Assembly: GCA_021234155.1 (NCBI GenBank)
Contig: JAJEKV010000001.1
Location: forward strand, 18,061,382 to 18,125,381
DNA from: Isoetes taiwanensis
Lineage: Eukaryota > Streptophyta > Lycopodiopsida > Isoetales > Isoetaceae
Direction of reading: 5' to 3'
Length of the DNA: 64,000 nt
Positions 1 through 9,384 of this stretch are shown here, piece after piece (position 1 is the stretch's first letter; each line of letters starts with the position of its first letter). The translations under genes and the position numbers were made by a program. The notes under the pieces are model-generated. The model was not told where the DNA came from and made no database searches. It saw only the letters and a list, made by a program, of their open reading frames with translations.

Positions 1-3000
1 AATCAAAACCACCGGAAGGTACCTCAAGAGAAGAAGACGGCATAGCACTGTGGAACGTGACAACATCCAAGCCATGTGATCGAGGGGATCAAACAAGGAA
101 GTTTGGAAGCTCGATAGGCTTAGGCGGCCGATGACTTGCACGCAGCGGACTTGCATGCAACTTGGTGAACCCAAGGATGGACGATCCAAAGAACAACTGC
201 AGAAGAGAACAACTCCAGAGGAGTATAGCCAAAGGAATCGCGCACAGCCTCAAGAGACGCCTTCAAATAGCTCCAAGTATCATGAAGGGGGGAACAATTA
301 CCGCCCGAGAACAGGATCAGGAAGCAGACTGAAATGTCGAAGCATCAACGACCAGCACGCCTTTAGTTAGAATGGGATGCAAAGCGCGTTGTGCCATAGC
401 CGACAAACACCAGAGGGCCCAAATATATCAACAAGTTAGCCCGGAGTACGAGCTGACGTACAAATAGGAGGATATATATCGTCAACACCATTGCACCGGG
501 AGGAACACTGATGACATTGCCAAGGAGTAGGTGTGCAACTCAAAGGGAGGCACAAGGGAGACCTAATAGCTCTAGTAGTAATTGTAATTATGTAAGCTAT
601 ATGTTTTGCATGTATAGTTCCCTTGTTATTCCTTCCCTCCCATAGCGTAACAGATCAAAGGAAGAGATGTCATGCAAGTTGCAGGGGTGAAGCAATCAAC
701 ATCGTCAACACTCTTCGGGCAACACGATAACGACAAGAGGACTCGACGTATGAGACATCGATGGAGTCGAAGAAACAATATCGGATACAGAGTCGTCCTT
801 TAGCTGCCAAGACAAAGAGTTCAGGATGAAAGATCTTTTTCAACAGCGCCACCTTCAGGCTTTTGAAAAGCGGCATGGAAGATTTCAAGTGATCAACTAC
901 GCCATCAAAGCCACCAGCAATGAGAGGCTTCTAACGAACAAAGTCAACCTCTACATCAAAGAGGAGCCACCGTCAAGGAGACTGAAGCATCGAGCGACTC
1001 AGAAGAACGTTACCTTGCTACTTCAAGCAGGCAACGAGTGGATGAGCTTCTAGCAAGCTCAAGGATCTAAGGCCATGCGGTCTAGTAGGTTAAATGTAGG
1101 GATGGTAACATCCATATTGGGATTAGAAGGCATTGTTAGATATTCTCGCCGAAAGGATTGCCCCAATATTGAGCTAAGCGTCAAGGATTGGGAAAGAAAC
1201 GCATAGGAGTGACTAAAATTATACACGATTTTTAACAGTCATCCAACGTATTGAAACCACTTGGTGAGATTGATCTCCTCGCTAAGAAGGAATCATTACT
1301 AGGATAATTATTGACCATGTATAAATCTAGCACCTCCAAAAGAATAATCCAACCGAAAGAAAAGAAGTAATCTAACAAGTCCGGCCAACTTGTTACGATG
1401 GCATCAATTCGATTGGTAGGAATACTAAGAAAGGGGGAATCTCTAGAATATAAAAGAATAATACATGTAAGGTACATCTAAAATAAGAATTATAGTAATC
1501 AAATAGTCTTTTGAGACAAAAGGAATTGTCATGATGACAAAACCTTGTGGTTTAGAATCATTCTAACTAAGTAGGTGACCCATAACTATATTGAAATAAA
1601 TGATAACATAATATGTGCATCCATCTTAGATGGTTATATATGTTAGCTAAGGCTAGTAAAGTAATGCGCTAAGTAAGAAGCGTATAACCTCTTAAGGGGA
1701 GAGAATAGATATGACGTTGTGTACAACGTCATTGAAGGGGTGCAGGACCATTTTCTTTTCGAAGAAAGTGGGAGGGCTCAATTTTTTTGATTGAACGCAC
1801 TTGCATCGAATTGACCGACCCGTAGAATAGAGTTCACTCCGGCAATGGCCGAAGCGAATAGAGCGTAAGATAGATAGATAGATGAACAGGAGGCCTTCAA
1901 TGTGCGAGACTGACGTCGTAGCTAACTACACCAATGAAGTGGAGCAAAACTATGGGAGCAATGCAACGACCAAGTCATCTCCAAATTACTCGACGCCGGC
2001 TCAATGGGTGGATGCATTTGAGCCTTAGGTAAGGCGTGTGCATGCATTATAAGCTTTAATGTATCTTATAAATAAGTTACATATAGATCCTAATAATTGC
2101 ATAGAAATTACTGTACGTATATGTATCATACCAAAATAAGTTAAATAACAACGATAATGGAGGTAGCATGTTAATTAATCCTTCGCAAGGATGAAATTCC
2201 TTCCAAGGATATACTTAAGTGCATCTTAGGGATATACTTCCAAGGGTAATGCAGAACCCAAGGAAGAGAATAAGCACATCTAATCCTTGTGTATGGTAAT
2301 TAAAAACCTTGTCCATGTAACAATAGGTCTAAATCAGGGTTATTGTTTAAATAATCGCGATCTAAAAGTCGTTAAATATTGCAAAGCTTAGAGTAAATAT
2401 AATTGTACTATCGGAAGTAATGTATCCGATACTATGATAATGTTAATTCATAAATATTACCTTAGGGTAATTATGTAAAATCACATGCATTAAAGGAGCC
2501 AAAAAAAACGGCTCAAGCATGTCGATTTGGGTAGATTAATAGCTTGCTTAGTATATCTCCCACGATGCAACCTATGAGGTAAGGGTTGCATGCGTTGTAA
2601 CCGATGATGAGATTACTACGGTGATCTCTAGGACGTGGTGTAATGTCAATGTAGGCATGACCGCGGTGCTGCTTGGAAAGTCTACTTCTGTCCCACGGAA
2701 GTAGACGACCTCAAGAGAAAGGAGGTCATTGAGGAATGCATTGATAGGAAAAGCACCTCGATAGGAGGAATCTGGCCTTCACGCCCCATATACGGGAAGG
2801 ACCTATCCTCCACGCTGGGCAACTAAAGGTGTAGGCATGAGTGGCATATAGGCGCTGTCTCCACGACCATAATGGAAGATTCACCCTCTTCCTATGCCGG
2901 GAGATTAGCCATGCATCCATGTAGATAGGTGGGGTGGTCACCATATAACCAAAATTTTATTAATAATTAAAATGGTACCAACGTAGTGTCGACCTGCAGG

Positions 3001-3038
3001 CCAATAGAGCGCTCCGGAGGGCAAGGAGGTCGAGCTAC

Positions 3039-3580
3039 GAAGACTTGCAACATAAATTTTGTTATAATGTGTTGCAAGGGATGAAGAGTACCTTAGAAGT
3101 GTAAATTTTGTATGAAATTGATAAACTTTGATAAACTTAAATGTTGTATTAAGTAAGGTTAATAATTACCTTATGGGATTAAGTTATGAAGTGATAAGTT
3201 AATTGATAATGAAATAGTACAAGAATGTCTTAAACATTACCTTAGAGTAATTCTAATAATTAAGATAGTAAGTATGTAATTATAGATATTGTAAAATTAT
3301 TGCAGGATTTTAAGGTGCGAAGACTTGCAACACAAATTTTTGTTGGAATGTGTTGCAAGGAATGAAGAGTACCTCAAATAATAATTGTATATGAAAATGT
3401 TAAATTGTGATAAACTAAATGTTGTGATAACGGAGACTAATAAGTACCTTGTTTTAATAGAAGTTACGATTTGACAAGTTATTTGATAATGTAATGGCGT
3501 AATAATGATAAAAAAAATATTACCTTAAGGTAATCTTAATAAATGTGTAAGTATTATAGTAGTATATCGTGATGCATCAA
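3039..3580. repeat. Two tandem AT-rich units of about 280 bp with internal hairpins (copy 1)
   Basis: Units start at the shared GAAGACTTGCAAC at 3039 and 3319. Each unit opens with an inverted pair, CTTGCAACA... facing ...TGTGTTGCAAG, separated by about 15 bases. Each also contains an ATTACCTTA-GGTAAT type palindrome (perfect at 3521-3536, imperfect near 3236 and 2457). The same pair is at 15514-16050 in the second long repeat. Function unknown. Confidence 0.75.
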
Positions 3581-4219
3581 AGTTGATTGGCTAGGAAGAT
3601 TCCAAGGTGGGAGACCCTAACGATGTTTGCGGGACAAGCATCATTTCAAGGTGGGGAGAATGACGCGTTCCAAAGACGAGCATACGGCTGCCCAAGACGA
3701 TACCGCATCTTTGCACCATCACGCCGCACACGCCGGCCCAATCGATGTACGCGCGACGTAGTACCCAAGCAAGGTCGCCCTAGGGGACAATCTTGCAATG
3801 GTGCGCATTACACTTAGCAACGCGCGCGACTTTTAGACCTTTAACCCATTAAAGGTAGACCAAGGGTCATGGAAACCCTAAACCTAACTGATAGCCTACA
3901 TAAGGCACCAAACCCTAACTTTCCTTTCGCCTACGCACCTTCCGAAGCTCGGAGCGGCGCTCGAAGTTGATGTGCCACCCTTCGAGGTGGATATATGATG
4001 TTATGTTACCGACGTATGTTTACGCTTCCGCAGCCTAGGTAGGCCCCGAGGAAGACGGGGTAAAATGACCCTTCACTCTTCCCATCGTGGACTCGGGTCA
4101 GCGTTGATATGTGGAGGGCCCTCAGAAATGTGGAGCTGGTGGGGATGAACTCCGTTTGTATACACGGTGCGGCATCGTGATATGAGTAGGGGACGCCACA
4201 GGGGTGCATGACGAAAAAA

Positions 4220-4258
<39 letters not shown>
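4220..4258. repeat. ATCT tetranucleotide microsatellite
   Basis: About ten ATCT units. The matching tract in the second long repeat (16690-16741) is longer, with about thirteen units, so the two copies differ in array length. Confidence 0.95.
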
Positions 4259-4979
4259 AAATATAATTTTTGGTTCATATACATTGCTTTTAAAAATGAT
4301 TTATCATTACTGAGAAGTGATGATGAGATACTTATTCCATCTGCAATCAAGGACAGCCTTCTGCAAGTGCTAACATAAGCCTTTGGGGCTGTCATTTAAA
4401 AAAGGTGTGCATGTGTGATACAAAAGCCCAAATTTTAGAGGCAACTAACTAATGCAAAGAAAGATTCACTTCATTACATGCGACCCTCGAGGTAAGAACA
4501 TTGTTGTCCCTTTCTAGACAAAAGTTTTATGTAGCAGACCATTTTGAATGCCTATTGCAATTTTTTGTACCCAAAAATATCATCTTAGATCATTAATTTC
4601 TAGATTCCTGAAGCTATAGTCTGTCCTGGAGAAAAATATGGCTCAAGATTATGTTGCAGATGCATTTTATGGGCTGGGTTATACATGCTTTCAAGTTGTA
4701 GAGCATCTTTGGAGCCGCCTTAAAATTTTGGGAGCGTACTTTGATTCTCCTGCCAATTCATTAACATGCATATAGAGCCATGCGGGTTGTTTATTTGAGA
4801 TTGTCCATATCTAACATAGATAAAATAGAAAGGGTACACTGGAGCATGTTGAACCAATCACTGGAGGCATTGGATCTCTCAAGACTCGAGCTGGGTCTAA
4901 GCTTTGGAATATCAGGGCACATCTGCAACCATGCATATGTTAGAAATGCACATCTTCACACGCAGGCTGCACTTGGAGG

Positions 4980-5166
4980 CCAGGCCCAAGCTTTAGAAGC
5001 AGCGAACTGCCTACAGCTATTTTTTTTTTTTCTGCATGGATTATTTTTCATCTTCGATATTCACCCAAGTCTTCAAGGCTTGGGTCTAGAAGCGGCGAAC
5101 AGTCTGCAACTGCACATCTTCTTTTTGCATGGACGATTTTTCATCTTGGATGTTCACCAAGTCTTC
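4980..5166. repeat. Diverged tandem duplication of about 95 bp
   Basis: Two neighbouring units share the order: a CTTGGGTCTAGAAGC-like start, GCGAAC, CTGCA, a T-rich run, GCATGGA, TTTTTCATCTT and GATNTTCACC-AAGTCTT. The same structure lies in copy 2 near 17465-17646. It is not evidently coding, although a 140-residue open frame runs over it. Confidence 0.6.
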
Positions 5167-5880
5167 CAGATTTTTCCTAATAAACATTCATTTAGAATAT
5201 AGACACACATATATGTATTTTAGCTTTAGCTCTTCTGCAAAATCAGTGAACATAATAAATTTGTGAAGATTACAATCCTGCAACCACTTTGAGGATGTGG
5301 ACTGATGTATCTGCTTTTTTTTAATGAACATACCTTTGGGTATGTGATCATGATCATATACTACCAGTTCATGGCTTATCTCAGGTTATTTCTTTCTCGG
5401 GTAATTTCATCTTTGCCGCGTCTTTACCTTCTTTTGTCTATAAACCAAGTGCATTGTTCTCATCATTTTTGGAGTTGTTCCTTGCCATCACTTGAAAGAT
5501 CATTCCAATGCTAAGCCCTTAACTAGCATCTAGCATAGTTGTGTTCTTTGCAAATCATGCATTAACGGGCCGTATACAAATGCAAATGTGAAACACTTTA
5601 TCATGTGAGAGTAAAATACTTAAACCATGTGAAGATGAATGGCTTTTATCTAAAAATTGTAGAGTGTCTTGGGAATTGTTTGATTCTCTTTTGGGGGTTT
5701 GAAATGATTCATCCGCCATTATTTCTTTATGGTGAAGACTTTTCCTCTTATTTGGGGGCGTGCAAATTCTAGCCGCTGCATCCTTCTATGTCCGGATGAA
5801 GTGAAGAAGTGTGAGCATAATAGATATGGCGTAGTATTTCTTGAGGGCCATCCATAAGACACTAGGGTCTCTTCCAAAAC

Positions 5881-6078
5881 CCCGCACGAGGGCCATCCAT
5901 CCTTGGCACGAGGGCCAAAAACTACACTCTCTAACAAAGACAGCCACGAGGGCCATAAGTCACAACCAAGTCCACTGGCACGAGGGTCTCCTAACACAAG
6001 CACGAGGGCCAACCAAAAACTAGCATGAAGGTGAAGCTCCCACTGGTACATATCAACAAAACTGGCACGAGGCCACAC
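5881..6078. repeat. Scattered GCACGAGGGCC motif cluster (copy 1)
   Basis: The core CACGAGG recurs six to seven times (near 5885, 5908, 5946, 5980, 6000 and 6066), often followed by GCCA, at irregular spacings of about 20 to 65 bases. The same cluster is present at about 18358-18548. The core is conserved while the spacing and flanks vary, which resembles a cluster of binding sites more than a slipped microsatellite. Function unknown. Confidence 0.7.
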
Positions 6079-6369
6079 TCCTCAAATAGTACAATAGCAA
6101 GTGGCACTTCCCACCCACAAGGAGTCAAAAGAGTCAAGCAAGGATATCAAACAAAGAGGAAGTGGCATGGAAACAGGAAGCTACAAGGCTCAACTAAGAA
6201 AACCAAGAGATCATCATTATGCAAGAGGGTGGGTGGGAGGGTGGGTGGGGCACCGGAGACCAAGCAACAACTGCGGAGATGAAGATGTGCTGATGAAAGG
6301 GAAAGAAAGGAGCCATGGGAATATAAAGCAGACGTCTAACTGCCAGGTGAGCATAACTACCATGTAAAA

Positions 6370-6440
6370 ATCTAGTTTTTGACAATTACATTTATCTTCT
6401 TATCATAATACGAAGATAAATTCAATTGTCAAAACTAGAT
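6370..6440. other. Long hairpin (about 29-bp arms, 12-base loop)
   Basis: ATCTAGTTTTTGACAATT on the left faces AATTGTCAAAACTAGAT on the right, and TTTATCTTC faces GAAGATAAA inside it, around a loop of about 12 bases. It lies just past the 3' end of the minus-strand tyrosine recombinase (6547) and 80 bases inside the edge of the long direct repeat. It could be a tiny foldback transposon, a 3' structure of the retroelement, or part of its terminal repeat system. Confidence 0.7.
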
Positions 6441-6546
6441 AAGGGAGAGAGAGAGGAAGAGACAAGCTGAAAGAAAAGCCATATCTGGACATCTCCACTA
6501 TATATAAACCAGAATACAATGCTGAAAAAACAGAGGCAGCAAGGAA

Positions 6547-7560
6547 CTATGAGGCAATGGGGCGAGAGGAGGAAGCCAAACAAAGCTCAAAGTCACTTGG
6601 ATCAGAAGGACCCAAACCCAAGGAACGAGAAACCAATAGCTGTTGCTGAAGAGATGGGCAAACATAGCCATCCTTGGCTGAATCAGAGCGCCAACGCCCA
6701 TGAGCTTTGAAGATTCTGTCTGGAATGTCAAAAGCGGCTGCTGATGTTGCACCTCCTCTCCTTGCTGAATGGGTACCAAAGGCTCTAGCATCTTCCCCAA
6801 TCGCAGAAAGGCAAAGCTTAAACCAAGATCTCAAGGTGGAGTAAGACACAGGTTTTCTCCTCAAGAAGCACCCTCGACGTGTCACGCGAATGCCTCTAAT
6901 CAAGTGGCCACCAGCCGGGCCATCCACATGAACAAAATCACCCAACCGAAGCAACCTCTCCAAAAGAGCCACAGGGCAATAAGGACCAGGAAGGCGGGCA
7001 ATGGTGACCCAAGCTCCCACACCCGTTTGGTCAGTCTTAGAGGAACGGATAAAGAGGCTTGCATGGGTATCCAAAATTAATATCTCATTCCAAAATAAGG
7101 CCAACAATTCTTTGCTGCGCAGGAAGGCCACAAAGGCAAGGACAACAGAAGTGCATCTCATAACATCTAGAAGAGAAGCTGACGGGCAAGCAAATTTGTG
7201 AAAGAGTTTACGAACCATATGAGGCAGAATAGGTTGCTTCTTCTGGATCAACGGGGTGGACAATCTCTTAGCAATATCTCGAGCAAGGCCAATTAGGGGT
7301 GGTGCAGAGGTTTCGAAAATTTGCAAGAGTATGATGGAAAGCAATAGCAGCAATGGTGGTACTGACCCGGGCTGATGGATTTGGAACGGATGTCAAAAGC
7401 ATAGTCAAGAAAAGGCAAATCGTAGGAGGGCTAGTAGGGAGAAAATCACGTCCCTTTGCTATGCACCAATTCTTGAAGAGGGACCAAGCATCTTGATAAC
7501 CTCTTAAAAGTCTTTGTCGGACCTAGAACACATCAAGAACTTCCGGAAAGCAGCCTTCAA
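6547..7560 (-). pseudogene. Tyrosine recombinase of a DIRS/Ngaro-type retrotransposon, frameshifted
   Basis: The open frame 7353-6547 has the catalytic domain of a tyrosine recombinase. FLRSKELLAL carries the first Arg, THSARRGG gives the HxxR box, and HGRWRSDSAKDGYV gives the His/Trp position and the Tyr nucleophile. This spacing is typical of DIRS and Ngaro recombinases, which insert the circular cDNA by recombination instead of with a DDE integrase. Upstream, in another frame (about 7540-7330), the core-binding domain is recognisable (GYQDAWSLFKNWCIAKGR, then a stretch ending AAIAFHHTLANF), so at least one frameshift near 7325 breaks the gene. It follows the RT and RNase H on the same strand in the order expected for the group. 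No methyltransferase domain is visible between RNase H and recombinase. The family call is strong; the Ngaro versus DIRS placement is inference. Confidence 0.85.
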
Positions 7561-7909
7561 CTCAAGTACGTCAACATCACCATCCAAAGCGTTCCAAAAC
7601 TTTGAACAAAAAACCTCTCCATGAACAGAAAAACTCACCTAGTTAGTGTTGACGATCCGCAAAGCAATAACTCAGGACTAGTTGGTTTGTGGCACGGCAG
7701 CTTCGAAGATGGGCTCGTCAGAAGACCTTGTCCACCGGGGAAAGTACAAGTGATCCACAATAGTTGCATCCCACTCTCCCGGCATCATTGTGTAGCGAAG
7801 GCCACCATGTGACTCGATGAAAAACTACCAAGGTACAATCAGCTCGGCGGGGCTTTTAGCAAAAGAGAAGGCTTTGAAGACCAAAGCGGGAGGAGGAAAA
7901 CAATAGCTA

Positions 7910-8716
7910 TTAGTACCATGCGGGAATTTGGGCAAAAGCATCAGGTGGACATGGGTCTCCCGGAATAGGATGCCAACAATTAAATCTAGGAAGCAAATGG
8001 TTATATAAATTAGCAAAGCGGTCCCAGTCATGAGGGCCCCAAGCTAGATCAATGATGCGAAAAACTTCAGGTGTCAAACCATAATCATCAAAATCCTTAA
8101 GCTTAGATAGGTAATCGGCCCACTGATTGAGGCTACGAGGAATCCATGCAGGTTTGAGGACAATGCTATGACGGAGACAAAGGGTGAAAATCTTGAGGCA
8201 CAAATAGTGGAGAGTCGAGACTTGGGAGCCACCTTTGGACAAAATGTAATAAGAATTCAGAGAGTCCCCATAGGCAAGAAGGCCTTTGCCACTGAAATCT
8301 TCAGCATGGAGTTCAAGAAAATGGCATAAGGCCAACAGTTCACGAGCAGTAGAAGAAGAAGCCTGCTCCAACTCATCAAAGGACCCAACAAAAGAATCGC
8401 ACATCGAAGAATCATGTACCCAAACACCCCAACCTGAGCCACTAGCATCATAAGATAAGGAAACCACTGGGGAGACTGGCTCCCATATGTAAGCTGAGTT
8501 CAACAGGTCAAACCACTCAGTCCATGCATTAATCTGAACCAAGGTAAGGGGGCATAGACGCACAACTTGGGACCAAGTCTTAATAGAGGCATATGTGTTC
8601 AAGAGATTGAAACTAAGTAATTTGCAGAACGGACCAAAGACAGCCTTGAAGGAAGCAATCATACCCAAAAAAGCAGCAAACCGCCGAGCATGCACTTTAG
8701 TAACTGAGGAGAGCGA
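7910..8716 (-). pseudogene. Retroelement RNase H domain (DIRS/Ngaro type)
   Basis: The frame 8695-7910 shows all four RNase H acidic residues in order: SLSYDASGSGWGVWV (Asp), STARELLALCHFLE (Glu), LLAYGDSLNSYYIL (Asp) and LNQWADYLSKL (Asp). It sits directly downstream of the RT (8718-9365), offset by a frameshift near 8710, so the two were originally one polyprotein. The segment before the first Asp has the connecting region usual between RT and RNase H. The protein would degrade the RNA strand during cDNA synthesis. It ends where the frame closes at 7910; the roughly 350 bases before the recombinase core-binding region have no recognisable domain. Confidence 0.85.
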
Positions 8717-8717
8717 C

Positions 8718-9380
8718 TTAGCAAGCTCTAAAAACTTCTGACGACGCTGCGGCGCAATGGAAAGCTGAGTTTACCATGTATCCCAGAAATTTTACTTCAT
8801 GGGCAAATGTAAGCTGACACTTATGTAAGGCAATGATAAAACCTGCAGACTCAAAGGTTTGCAAAATAAGAACCCGCAACTCCTGAAACTGACCAGCAGC
8901 AATAGCAAAAAGGAAATCATCTACATAAGGGATGCATCGAATACACTTTGCTCTAAAATACTTCACAATTTGACGGATCAATTTAGTGAAAACGTAACAC
9001 GCCGTGGAAAGCCCAAAAGGCAAAGCCGTAAACATATAGAATTTGTCACGGAAATGAAAACCCAAATAAGGCCAAGCTGAAGGATGCATGGCAACATGGT
9101 GATAACCAGAATGAAGATCAAGGGTAATCAAGACATCGTCCTTCCTCACTACTGAAGCCAACTCATTGATGCCCTCATATTTAAAAGGTCTTTGCTCCAA
9201 AAATTGGTTAACAAACCGAAGGTCTAATATCAAACGGAGTTTATTTGCAGCTTTAGGAACCACCCCCAGAGGAGAGCAGATGAAAGGAATGACAGAGGTT
9301 TCAGTAGCAGCACCAGCTAAAATCAAATCCTGGATGGCAGAATGTTTAACCCAATTTACAGCCAATGTCTCACAGCTCGC
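8718..9380 (-). pseudogene. Reverse transcriptase of a DIRS/Ngaro-type retrotransposon, 5'-truncated
   Basis: The 215-residue frame contains RT motifs in order: SPLGVVPKA and LRLILDLRFVN (fingers), LITLDLHSGYHHVAMHP (first catalytic Asp), FTALPFGLSTACYVFTKLIR, and the active-site box IPYVDDFLFA. The ALPFGLSTA/YVDD pattern together with the downstream RNase H and tyrosine recombinase is characteristic of DIRS-like elements, not Copia or Gypsy. The frame shifts near 8710-8750 before joining RNase H. Upstream similarity stops around 9380, where the sequence becomes unrelated, so the gag gene and 5' end are missing or unrecognisable. Confidence 0.87.
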
Positions 9381-9384
9381 GACT

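Larger units (their letters stand above)
1..6288. repeat. Long direct repeat, copy 1 (about 6.28 kb, left edge outside window)
   Basis: This block reappears at 12482-18760 with an offset of 12481 bases at the left edge. Long AT-rich stretches (for example 1081-1860) are almost identical, while CG-rich patches such as 3590-3830 differ by many substitutions and small indels. The shared sequence ends abruptly after the GAAGATGTG at about 6288. I see no convincing protein-coding gene in it; the open frames are short and unlike known families. It contains nested smaller repeats that are listed separately. It may be one unit of a tandem duplication or a very long terminal repeat of an element whose interior is 6289-12481. 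No primer-binding site follows the edge, so the LTR reading is weak. Confidence 0.9.

Noticed and set aside
131-370. 79-codon frame, repeated at 12612-12848, as a gene
   Set aside because: It is within the long repeat, lacks any family signature, and has a composition typical of decayed purine-rich repeat DNA.
4780-5202. 140-codon frame in the long repeat (truncated in copy 2)
   Set aside because: It is not conserved between the two repeat copies (stop in copy 2 near 17486) and lies over a tandem duplication.
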